A stretch of DNA of 22,249 nt, taken from assembly GCA_007135795.1 (NCBI GenBank), contig SLIE01000154.1, forward strand, positions 1 through 22,249, read 5' to 3'. The position numbers and the translations under genes are program-made. Below are positions 1 to 6,800 of this stretch, in pieces. This stretch comes from Desulfobacterales bacterium (GTDB lineage: Bacteria; Desulfobacterota; Desulfobacteria; Desulfobacterales; Desulfosalsimonadaceae). Below the pieces are notes generated by a model. That model was not told where the DNA came from and did not search any database. It saw only the letters and a list, made by a program, of their open reading frames with translations. Position 1 is the stretch's first letter. Each line of letters starts with the position of its first letter.

Positions 1-101
1 TCATGTTTCTGATCGCGTTCCGCGGCCAAGGGGGCAAGATCCTTGCGCGCAAACTCCCTGGCCATTTTCTGTATCATGAGATGTTCCCTGGTAAGCTCCA
101 T
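1..101 (-). CDS. Acyl-CoA dehydrogenase, N-terminal fragment (cut by window edge)
   Basis: Only the first 33 codons are present; the gene runs off the left edge of the window. The translation begins MELTREHLMIQKMAREFARK and continues DLAPLAAERD, which is the N-terminal helix typical of acyl-CoA dehydrogenases (compare the start of the 12653-13801 gene). The ATG follows an AAGGA ribosome binding site about 11 bases upstream. It lies about 190 bases downstream of the 3-hydroxybutyryl-CoA dehydrogenase on the same strand, so the two are probably co-transcribed beta-oxidation genes: the dehydrogenase makes the trans-2-enoyl-CoA and passes electrons to ETF. Substrate chain length cannot be judged from this fragment. 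The intergenic stretch 102-292 shows nothing recognisable. Confidence 0.8.
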   Translation of the reverse strand, partial: MELTREHLMIQKMAREFARKDLAPLAAERDQKH

Positions 102-292
102 ATCAGGCAGGTTCCTTGTAGTTGTGATTCGTCATGGTATTTAGAACATTTTTATGGGCCTTTGAACTCATGCATTATTCAAATATAATACCAAAACGCC
201 TTTGATGCACAAACCCATAGCTGCTTTCGATTATTTTTATCTTCCTGTAGCCCGATCTATGTAAAACATGTAACTACCGCAACAATCTTCCA

Positions 293-1144
293 TTAACGGT
301 AATCGTAAATCCCCTTGCCGGTTTTCCGACCGAGCCAGCCTGCGCTGACATATGATCTCAACAATGGACAGGGGCGATATTTGGGATCCCCATACCCGTC
401 CTGAAGCACCTCGAGAATGGATAATACTGTATCCAGTCCGATCAAATCCGCAAGGGCAAGCGGTCCCATGGGATGATTCATGCCGAGTTTCATGATCTGG
501 TCGATACCTTCGGCCGTGGCCACCCCTTCGTACAGTTCCCATATGGCTTCATTCAACATCACCATCAGAACCCGGTTGGAGACGAAACCCGGTACGTCAC
601 GACATTCAACAGGGGTTTTACCCATTGACTCGGACACCTTACGGATGGTTTCCGTTACCTCGGGCGACGTGGCAAGCCCATTGATCACTTCCACCAGTTT
701 CATCACCGGCACCGGGTTCATAAAATGCATCCCGATTACCTTTTCCGGGCGTTTGGTATACGCGGCAATGCCTGTTATGGGCAATGAGGAGGTATTGCTG
801 GCGAGAATGGCATGCGGGGGTGCGATCCGGTCCAGCTCGCTGAAAATTTTGGCCTTGATTTCCATTTTTTCCACTACCGCTTCAATCATCAGGTCACACT
901 CGGCAGCTGCTTCGTATGTCAACGCTGCAGATATGCGGCCCAGAATCGCATCCTTGTCAGTTGTGGAAATTTTTTCTTTCTTGATCATCCGGTCGAGACT
1001 TTTGGAAATCGTATCCATACCACGATCCACAAACTCCTGTGAAATATCGTTCAGATAAACCGTGTAACCCGCCTGGGCTGCTGTCTGGGCAATCCCATTT
1101 CCCATCTGACCCGCACCGATAATCATGATCGTCTTTATGTCCAT
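293..1144 (-). CDS. 3-hydroxybutyryl-CoA dehydrogenase (3-hydroxyacyl-CoA dehydrogenase family)
   Basis: This 283-residue cytoplasmic enzyme oxidises (S)-3-hydroxyacyl-CoA, usually 3-hydroxybutyryl-CoA, to 3-oxoacyl-CoA with NAD(P). The N-terminal Rossmann fold has GAGQMG at residues 11-16. The catalytic region reads GMHFMNPVPVMKLVEVI near residue 140 with the family histidine, and the C-terminal domain carries PGFVSNRVLMVMLNEA and ends GRKTGKGIYDYR. Length and ending match the short stand-alone Hbd/PaaH type and not a fused FadB. The ATG has an AAAGGAG site 7 bases upstream. Its downstream neighbour is an acyl-CoA dehydrogenase, consistent with a beta-oxidation operon. NAD versus NADP preference is not assigned. 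The 3-oxoacyl-CoA product is what a thiolase (not in this window) would cleave. Confidence 0.95.
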   Translation of the reverse strand: MDIKTIMIIGAGQMGNGIAQTAAQAGYTVYLNDISQEFVDRGMDTISKSLDRMIKKEKISTTDKDAILGRISAALTYEAAAECDLMIEAVVEKMEIKAKIFSELDRIAPPHAILASNTSSLPITGIAAYTKRPEKVIGMHFMNPVPVMKLVEVINGLATSPEVTETIRKVSESMGKTPVECRDVPGFVSNRVLMVMLNEAIWELYEGVATAEGIDQIMKLGMNHPMGPLALADLIGLDTVLSILEVLQDGYGDPKYRPCPLLRSYVSAGWLGRKTGKGIYDYR

Positions 1145-1406
1145 TGTTCACTCCTTTAAAATAGTGGTTACAAATATTGACAAAGCTTGCAATAAGTCAA
1201 ACTTGGATGAAAAAAATTAAAGATCAAGAATTGTGCAATCACAAAAAATGCCGCGTACCCAAGTGACCCCAGCGACCCTTTGTCCAGACATTTATGAAAT
1301 TTTAAACCGAACGATCAGCCGCCATTAACCATATAAATAGTTCAATCCAAAGGGGTACATTACCGGATAACAACAAAAAATTGAGAGAACATAAGTCTTT
1401 CCGTAG

Positions 1407-1437
1407 TTAACATTACACTATTTCACGTTAATGTCAA
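1407..1437 (-). promoter_or_regulatory. Candidate promoter and operator-like inverted repeat upstream of the hydroxybutyryl-CoA dehydrogenase
   Basis: Within the 419-base gene-free stretch 1145-1563, arms TTAACATTAC (1407-1416) and TTAATGTCAA (1428-1437) form a 10-bp inverted repeat with two mismatches. Read on the minus strand the outer arm contains TTGACA, an ideal -35 hexamer, with only a weak -10 at 16-17 bases. The position would give a leader of about 270 bases. This may be a regulator site for the beta-oxidation operon; the regulator is unknown. The rest of 1145-1400 shows nothing clear. Confidence 0.3.
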
Positions 1438-1452
1438 GTTTGATGAACTCGT

Positions 1453-1494
1453 AAAAAAAGCCCGCAAACGGCAATAACCGGCTACGGGCTTTTT
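1453..1494 (-). terminator. Intrinsic terminator after the small membrane protein gene
   Basis: AAAAAGCCCG (1455-1464) pairs with CGGGCTTTTT (1485-1494). The hairpin is flanked by A and T runs, so it can work in either direction. It lies about 70 bases beyond the stop codon of the minus-strand gene at 1564-1920. Confidence 0.75.
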
Positions 1495-1563
1495 ACGATT
1501 TATAAAACCTGTTTTATAAAAACGTCACAGAGAAATTACGGCAAGACGTCTTTCATTTAAGTA

Positions 1564-1920
1564 CTACTTAACATCATTTTCTGCATCTTTGGTATTTTCT
1601 TTGTTGCCGTACCGAATGCGAAAATGAATCTCCGAAAACAAAAACATGCTGGCAAAAGGAACCCCCAGCCCAACCAATGCCCCCCATAGAATATTCCGGG
1701 ACAAGTCGACCCCGGAGAAATAAAGGATAAAATTGATCCCCACACCCAACAAAAAATAAGGAATGTAGAGCTTGCTCTTTTTCTGCATCCGGTACCACAG
1801 ATGCTTCTCCTCCTCGCTTTTAAAATAATAACGCCGGTATCTGCCAGAACCAATTTTCATATCAAGATAATGGTCGGTTTTGTCTTCGGGCTCTTCAATC
1901 TCTTCTTTTTTTTCAGGCAT
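1564..1920 (-). CDS. Small two-helix membrane protein of unknown function
   Basis: I do not recognise this 118-residue protein. It has an acidic, lysine-rich N-terminal tail (residues 1-30), a basic and aromatic stretch (RYRRYYFKSEEEKHLWYRMQ), then two hydrophobic segments of about 20 residues each (starting near YIPYFLLGVGINF and ILWGALVGLGVPF), and a charged C-terminal tail. This suggests an inner-membrane hairpin with both ends on the same side. The ATG follows a GCAGGAG site. It is read on the same strand as the symporter operon but is separated from it by 229 bases that hold an inverted-repeat element, and a terminator follows the gene. It is probably a separate or distal transcription unit. 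No function is inferred. Confidence 0.65.
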   Translation of the reverse strand: MPEKKEEIEEPEDKTDHYLDMKIGSGRYRRYYFKSEEEKHLWYRMQKKSKLYIPYFLLGVGINFILYFSGVDLSRNILWGALVGLGVPFASMFLFSEIHFRIRYGNKENTKDAENDVK

Positions 1921-1947
1921 GAATTCTCCTGCGTGTGCAGATCAGAT

Positions 1948-1976
1948 AAGAGGCGCTCCGAAACGGAGCACCTCTT
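1948..1976 (-). other. Stable hairpin between symporter and small membrane protein genes
   Basis: On the minus strand AAGAGGTGCTCCG and CGGAGCGCCTCTT pair along 13 positions (one U-G) around a three-base loop. No T-run follows, so it is not a standard intrinsic terminator. It directly abuts the inverted-repeat element at 1976-2117 and sits just upstream of the ribosome binding site of the 1564-1920 gene. Confidence 0.5.
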
Positions 1977-2117
1977 ACAAGCTATCTCAAAATAATCTAA
2001 CACCCTCTGGCGTCGTTGTGCGGCTCTTCAAAATGCTCACATATGACGTATATGTTCCGCTTTTTCATCGCCTCACGCCTTGCCAGCGGGCATGATCTTT
2101 TTTTGAGATAGCTTGTA
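1976..2117. repeat. 142-bp element with perfect 17-bp terminal inverted repeats (MITE-like)
   Basis: TACAAGCTATCTCAAAA (1976-1992) is the exact reverse complement of the sequence at 2101-2117. Inside the ends, CCCTCTGGC pairs with GCCAGCGGG with one mismatch, and the centre is a near-palindrome (ACATATGACGTATATGT), so the whole element can fold into a long imperfect cruciform. There is no coding capacity. The compact size, perfect terminal repeats and intergenic position suggest a non-autonomous mobile element or a dispersed genomic repeat. Target-site duplications were not found with certainty. Confidence 0.55.
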
Positions 2118-2149
2118 GTCAATAAAGACAATTAACAAATATCCGCTAT

Positions 2150-3772
2150 TTAGTCAAAACGCAAATCAATCGAGTACTTCTGTTGCGTCTCCTTACTGGT
2201 TTGCTTTGTATACAGGGAAACCACAATAAAGAATATAAACGCCAGCGGGACCCAGTAAACCTGGTGGGCCGTTGGTACCCTGAAGCCAAAAACCTGCTCG
2301 CCCAGGAAGAACCAGTGCGGACTCCCCAAAACGATATTGGCGTACAGCCAGCTGATCATGGTGAGCACCGTGAAAACCACGGCAGTGGAAATATGGGCCG
2401 TGGCCGTGGACTTGTGCCACCAGATACCCAGTATCAGCCCCGGACCGCAGGAGGAGATGATCAGGATAAACGCCCATCCGGAAAGATCCAGAACCATAGC
2501 CGGCGGGTGAATGGCAATAATGAAACAGATCACCAGGCTGACAACCAGCCATATCCGCATCGCATTAACCTGGTTTTCTTCCGCCCATTTGCTGCCCAGA
2601 ATCTTGATCATCCAGTCTCTCCCGAGTGTCACCTGCATCACCATGGCCCACGCGCTAACCGTGGACATGCAGATCGCCAGACCACCGGCAGCAAGTAAGC
2701 CAAGCAACCAGGGTTGACCCAGGGCTTGAGTGGAGGCAATCATGGAATAATCAGTGATGGCCGCGGCACTGGCGCCATAGTAATTCTGCAGAAAGCCAAG
2801 AACGCCCATGGCATCCTCCACGCCTGCCTCCATCATGGCCGGATGCAGCGTTTCCAGGATTACCCGGGCTGCGCTGCCGATGATGATCAGACCCATGTAC
2901 ATGAGACCGCCGAAAAAAGTACTCCAGAAGACGGCCAGACGGGCTGAATTGATATCCATGGCGGTAAAAAACTTGACCACGGAATACGGCATGGTGGCAA
3001 AGCCATAATGCCAGACAAAGAAAAAACTGACGATACCCGTCCAGACACTCATAATTGGATGCGGAGTCCCAACGGTCGTATGCGGCGGCAACCAGAAATT
3101 CGGATTGTTGGTGTTAATCGCTTCTCCAAGGCCGGCGAACCCGCCAAATGTGGTGACCACGAAGAACGCCACGAGGACCGCGGCGATGGTCATGAGAATA
3201 CCCTGCAACCCCGTGGCCCAGGTGGTGGCCACCATGCCACCCATATAGACATAAAAAAGACATACCGCCGTACCGATGATCAGTGAAATCATGTATGGAA
3301 TTTGCAAAATGGCCATCAAGAACAAAGCTGTTCCCACCAGGGAGAGGGTGATGTACAAAAGCCCCGTAATAAGTACGGGAATGCTGGTCACTGCCCTCGC
3401 CCATTTTTCGCTTTCGTAACGTGATGCATAATAATCGGTAAAGGAAACCGGTGCGTATTTACGCAATGGGGCAGCGGTAAGAAGCGCTGCAAGGGGCATG
3501 CCCATGATGATGGCCACCATGGCCCACCAGAAAGGATAGCCCAAAAGAAACACAAACGCCGGTAGTCCCAGGAAACTGGCCGGTGACAGGTACGAAGCAG
3601 CTAGACCGGCACCATTAATGAATGCCCCCACGTTGCGTCCGGCCACGGCGTATTCCATCGGACTGGCCGCAGCTTTGCGTGTATACCAGCCGATTCCGAA
3701 AATAACAACGAAATAGGCTACGGCAAATACGATCACCACTGGATGTACGGTTCCGATATAATCCATATCCAT
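2150..3772 (-). CDS. Sodium:solute symporter family protein (acetate/organic-acid permease-like)
   Basis: This 540-residue integral membrane protein has the usual length and about 13 hydrophobic segments of the sodium:solute symporter (SSS) family. Family-like features are the N-terminal helix followed by YTRKAAASPMEYAVAGRNVG (residues about 29-48), the GLAASYLSPASFLGLPAFVF segment that corresponds to the sodium/substrate-binding unwound helix, and SFTDYYASRY. It most likely imports a monocarboxylate with sodium. The exact substrate is not readable from sequence; acetate, acetoacetate or a short/branched fatty acid would suit its operon with two acid:CoA ligases. The ATG follows GAGGAATAG by a few bases, 4 bases after the stop of the small membrane protein, so translation is probably coupled. 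Confidence 0.9.
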   Translation of the reverse strand: MDMDYIGTVHPVVIVFAVAYFVVIFGIGWYTRKAAASPMEYAVAGRNVGAFINGAGLAASYLSPASFLGLPAFVFLLGYPFWWAMVAIIMGMPLAALLTAAPLRKYAPVSFTDYYASRYESEKWARAVTSIPVLITGLLYITLSLVGTALFLMAILQIPYMISLIIGTAVCLFYVYMGGMVATTWATGLQGILMTIAAVLVAFFVVTTFGGFAGLGEAINTNNPNFWLPPHTTVGTPHPIMSVWTGIVSFFFVWHYGFATMPYSVVKFFTAMDINSARLAVFWSTFFGGLMYMGLIIIGSAARVILETLHPAMMEAGVEDAMGVLGFLQNYYGASAAAITDYSMIASTQALGQPWLLGLLAAGGLAICMSTVSAWAMVMQVTLGRDWMIKILGSKWAEENQVNAMRIWLVVSLVICFIIAIHPPAMVLDLSGWAFILIISSCGPGLILGIWWHKSTATAHISTAVVFTVLTMISWLYANIVLGSPHWFFLGEQVFGFRVPTAHQVYWVPLAFIFFIVVSLYTKQTSKETQQKYSIDLRFD

Positions 3773-3776
3773 AGCT

Positions 3777-4031
3777 CTATTCCTCCCCTCTTCTGTGTTG
3801 TGCGCGTTGCTCCTTGTCTTTCATAGGCACATACCACCACATCAAGGCTACGGCCATAGGAACAATCCAGAGCATGAAAAACATCACATATAGAAAGGGT
3901 AACGGAATACCCCACAACAGAATGTGAACTGTTCCTGTATCAGTTATCATCTCCACCAGCATCGAAATAATTCCGATGCTGTACATGAAAGCGATCCCTA
4001 CCCAAAAAATCGGATACATTCCTCTAAACAT
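3777..4031 (-). CDS. Small membrane subunit associated with the sodium:solute symporter
   Basis: This 84-residue protein has two hydrophobic segments (residues about 6-28 and 37-68) and a charged C-terminus rich in K, R, Q and E. Small two-helix proteins encoded immediately upstream of SSS permeases are a known arrangement (for example the DUF485, DUF3311, DUF4212 and YhdT groups). Which of these it belongs to is not certain, although the LPFLYVMFFMLWIV stretch looks closest to DUF3311. The ATG follows an AGGAGGGGGG site. Its stop lies 4 bases before the symporter start. It is inferred to be an accessory or assembly subunit of the transporter. Confidence 0.75.
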   Translation of the reverse strand: MFRGMYPIFWVGIAFMYSIGIISMLVEMITDTGTVHILLWGIPLPFLYVMFFMLWIVPMAVALMWWYVPMKDKEQRAQHRRGEE

Positions 4032-4150
4032 AAACCCCCCTCCTGGTAAATAAGGTTTTTAAATCCAAACCTTGTTTCTCCCGATTCCGAACCAAGCCGG
4101 TCACGATAAACAAAATCTTGCCGGCAAGGGTTTGATACAGACAAAATCAA
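3998..4150 (-). CDS. Possible 50-codon leader reading frame behind a consensus Shine-Dalgarno
   Basis: On the minus strand AAGGAGGTGAT (4152-4162), a full match to the 16S anti-SD complement, is followed at good spacing by TTG and an open frame of 50 codons. The frame ends inside the start of the next gene (3998 versus 4031). No ATG is available at that distance. The predicted peptide has no recognisable family and no membrane segment. A perfect 7-bp hairpin (TTTTGGA/TCCAAAA, 4170-4188) lies immediately upstream. It could be a leader that couples translation to the small transporter subunit, or the SD may serve something else. Whether a peptide is made is unknown. Confidence 0.25.
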   Translation of the reverse strand: MILSVSNPCRQDFVYRDRLGSESGETRFGFKNLIYQEGGLCLEECIRFFG

Positions 4151-4206
4151 TATCACCTCCTTTTTTAGATTTTGGATCGGTTCCAAAAGTTGCACGGGGA
4201 TTTAAA

Positions 4207-6162
4207 TCAATCCTGCTGCAACTCCGGAATATTCACAAAATATTCCAGTACTTCAGGATTTTTCAGGGAATCTTTATTTTTCACGGGTTGATTCTCGATG
4301 GTCTTCTTCACCGCAAGTTCAACCTTTTTCATGTTCAGGGTGTAAGGGATATCCGGCACGGGCAGTATCTTTGCCGGGACATGCCTGGGGGAAGCATTTT
4401 CTCTGATGGTTTTCTTTATCTTGTCCTGCAATTCCTTGTTAAACGAATACCCCGGGTTCATTTTGACAAATAGTATTACCCGGACATCGTTTTTCCAGTT
4501 CTGGCCCAATACCAGGCTGTCCTCGATCTCCGGCAGCAGATCGACCTGGCGGTAGATTTCAGCCGTACCGATGCGTACACCCCCCGGATTTAACGTGGCA
4601 TCGGACCGACCGTAAATAACAACCCCGCCGTGGTCCCGGATCTCTATAAAATCACCATGCCGCCACACGCCGGGGAAGTAATCGAAATAGGCGCCATGAT
4701 ACTTGCTGCCATCCGGATCATCCCAGAAATAAATGGGCATGGAAGGAGCGGCTGCCGTACAGACCAACTCCCCTTTCTGATTGTAAACCGGACGTCCGTC
4801 TTCATCAAAAGCCTCCACCTTCATACCCAGGCCCCGACATTGCAATTCGCCTGCATAAACCGGCGCCAGGGGATTGCCCAGGGCAAAGCAGCCATTGATA
4901 TCCGTCCCCCCGGAAATAGAAGCCAGGTGGAGGTCTGCCTTAATTTCGCGATAAACGAATTCAAACCCTTCTTCGGGCAGGGGTGATCCGGTCGAAAGGA
5001 CCGCCTTCAGCGAACTCAGATCAAATTCCTTCCCGGGCCGGACACCACTGTTATTCAAGGCAGTCAGATAACCCGCGCTGGTTCCGAACACGGCCACTTT
5101 TTCATCCTGGGCCATTCGCCAGAGCGCGGCAGGATCGGGATGCATGGGGTTTCCTTCATACAGGACCACCGTGGCCCCCACGCCTAGTGCACCGACCAGC
5201 CAGTTCCACATCATCCAGCCACAGGTGGTAAAATAAAAAATCCGCTCCCCGGGTTTGAGGTCGGTATGCAGCACAAGTTCTTTCAACTGATTGATTAAAA
5301 CACCGCCGGCACTCTGCACCATACACTTGGGCAAGCCAGTGGTGCCGGAGGAGTACATGATATATTGCGGGTGCTCGAAAGGAAGTTGCGCAAAATCAAT
5401 TTCTTCTGTCTCTTTCGAGCAAAAATCCCGGTAGAGAATTCCCCTGGGCACTTCGGACAAGTCGGGATTCTCTTCGGTAAACGGCACCACGACCACCTGC
5501 TGCACGGAATCGATCTGTTCCAGGATCTGGCGAATCCGCCCCAGGATATCCAGGTTCTTGCCTTTGAACCAGTACCCGTTTGCGGTAAACAACACCTTGG
5601 GCTTAATCTGGCCGAAACGATCGAGAACACCCTTGATTCCGAAATCGGGAGAGCAGGATGACCAGGTGGCTCCCAGACTGGAAGCAGCCAGCATGGCAAT
5701 GATGGTTTCCGGTATATTCGGCATGTACGCCGCTACCCTGTCTCCTGGCCCGATCCCCATATGCTTCAGGGATGCGGCGACCCGGGCCACTTCCGCGTAC
5801 AGCTGTGCGAAGGTCAAATACCGGGGAGGGCCTTCTTCCCCCTGAAAAATGATGGCCAACTGGTCATCCCGACGCCGCAGAAGATTTTCCGCAAAATTGA
5901 GCTTTGCGCCGCTAAACCATTTGACGCCCGGCATTCTGGAGGGATCGTCCACGACCTGTTCATATCCCTTGGAATGGACGATTTCCACAAAATCCCAGAT
6001 CGACGCCCAAAAGTCGGGGATATCTTGTACCGACCACTCGTAGAGTTCACTGTATTGGTTAAAATCCCGGCCAAAGCGCTGATTGACATACTGAATATAG
6101 CGCTTCATGTTGCTGTTGTTTATTTTTTCATCAGAGGGCTGCCAAAGCATCTTCGCAGACAT
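4207..6162 (-). CDS. Acetoacetyl-CoA synthetase (acetoacetate--CoA ligase)
   Basis: This 651-residue ANL-superfamily enzyme activates acetoacetate to acetoacetyl-CoA with ATP. Length and ends fit AacS: an N-terminal ACAS-type cap domain (YIQYVNQRFGRDFNQYSELYEWSV region), the P-loop-like MYSSGTTGLPKCMVQSAGG near residue 270, GRSDATLNPGGVRIGTAEIYR near 540, and a C-terminal domain with IPYTLNMKKVELAVKK. The NPGGVRIGT and CMVQS signatures are typical of AacS and not of acetyl-CoA synthetase. I chose the ATG at 6162 because AAAAAGGAG lies 6 bases upstream; a GTG two codons earlier is in frame. It starts 2 bases after the regulator's stop codon. It can recapture the acetoacetate released by HMG-CoA cleavage in the neighbouring operon, or act on imported acid. 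Confidence 0.92.
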   Translation of the reverse strand: MSAKMLWQPSDEKINNSNMKRYIQYVNQRFGRDFNQYSELYEWSVQDIPDFWASIWDFVEIVHSKGYEQVVDDPSRMPGVKWFSGAKLNFAENLLRRRDDQLAIIFQGEEGPPRYLTFAQLYAEVARVAASLKHMGIGPGDRVAAYMPNIPETIIAMLAASSLGATWSSCSPDFGIKGVLDRFGQIKPKVLFTANGYWFKGKNLDILGRIRQILEQIDSVQQVVVVPFTEENPDLSEVPRGILYRDFCSKETEEIDFAQLPFEHPQYIMYSSGTTGLPKCMVQSAGGVLINQLKELVLHTDLKPGERIFYFTTCGWMMWNWLVGALGVGATVVLYEGNPMHPDPAALWRMAQDEKVAVFGTSAGYLTALNNSGVRPGKEFDLSSLKAVLSTGSPLPEEGFEFVYREIKADLHLASISGGTDINGCFALGNPLAPVYAGELQCRGLGMKVEAFDEDGRPVYNQKGELVCTAAAPSMPIYFWDDPDGSKYHGAYFDYFPGVWRHGDFIEIRDHGGVVIYGRSDATLNPGGVRIGTAEIYRQVDLLPEIEDSLVLGQNWKNDVRVILFVKMNPGYSFNKELQDKIKKTIRENASPRHVPAKILPVPDIPYTLNMKKVELAVKKTIENQPVKNKDSLKNPEVLEYFVNIPELQQD

Positions 6163-6164
6163 GT

Positions 6165-6800
6165 TCACTCCTTTTTATGGCCTCCGTATATTACCGCCAG
6201 AATAGTGGCGCTTTCATTTTTAGCCGCTACCATATGAGACTGGGCGGACTGATAATAGACACTGTCCCCGGGATCGAGTTCGAACCGGTCCTGACCCAGC
6301 CTGACGATCACCTGTCCTTCAAGGACAAAGATGAATTCCTCCCCTTCATGCATCGAGGTTTCATCTTCCGGATTTTCCTTCAACCTGACCAGCAGTGGCT
6401 CCATGTGCTTGTTTTGAACTTCCGGGGCCAGGCTTTTGTACGCATACAGTTCCTGGCTCCCCCGGGCAGTCGTGGACCTGGAGACGGATTTTCTTTCCTT
6501 GCGACGGGTTATGGCATACGGCCTGTCTCCCTCTCCGGCAATCAAGCTACCCAGCGCTCCTTTCAGAGCTTCCGAGAGCCTGATCATCGTTCCGAGTTGC
6601 GGCTTTGTTTCACCTTTCTCGATTCCTTCGAGAAAATCCGCTTCATAGCCTGTGAGCTGTGCGAGCTCGGAGATAGAGTATCCCCTGTTTTCTCGCAATT
6701 GCCTTACCCTGACCCCCAAATCCTGAACCTCTGGGGCTTCAGACAGGTCAAGATCCCCGGTCAACTCTTCAAAATAGTCACTGTCTTCATGATTTATCAT
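6165..6800 (-). CDS. XRE-family transcriptional regulator with C-terminal cupin domain
   Basis: This 211-residue protein has an acidic N-terminal tail, an XRE helix-turn-helix (residues about 28-83: VRQLRENRGYSISELAQLTG then EADFLEGIEKGETKPQLGTM), a basic linker (RRKERKSVSRS) and a cupin_2 barrel (residues about 145-207: HEGEEFIFVLEGQVIVRLGQ, DPGDSVYY). Proteins of this layout sense a small ligand through the cupin and regulate adjacent genes. The ATG overlaps the stop of the upstream acyl-CoA ligase (ATGA), and its stop lies 2 bases before the acetoacetyl-CoA synthetase, so the regulator is translationally coupled inside its own operon. The ligand is unknown; an acid or CoA thioester from the operon's pathway is plausible. 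A candidate operator lies at 8749-8777. Confidence 0.9.
   Translation of the reverse strand: MINHEDSDYFEELTGDLDLSEAPEVQDLGVRVRQLRENRGYSISELAQLTGYEADFLEGIEKGETKPQLGTMIRLSEALKGALGSLIAGEGDRPYAITRRKERKSVSRSTTARGSQELYAYKSLAPEVQNKHMEPLLVRLKENPEDETSMHEGEEFIFVLEGQVIVRLGQDRFELDPGDSVYYQSAQSHMVAAKNESATILAVIYGGHKKE

Noticed and set aside
3..188. 61-codon plus-strand frame at the left edge
   Set aside because: It lies opposite the acyl-CoA dehydrogenase start and has no ribosome binding site or family resemblance.
480..1058. 192-codon plus-strand frame opposite the hydroxybutyryl-CoA dehydrogenase
   Set aside because: Antisense shadow of a well-defined dehydrogenase.
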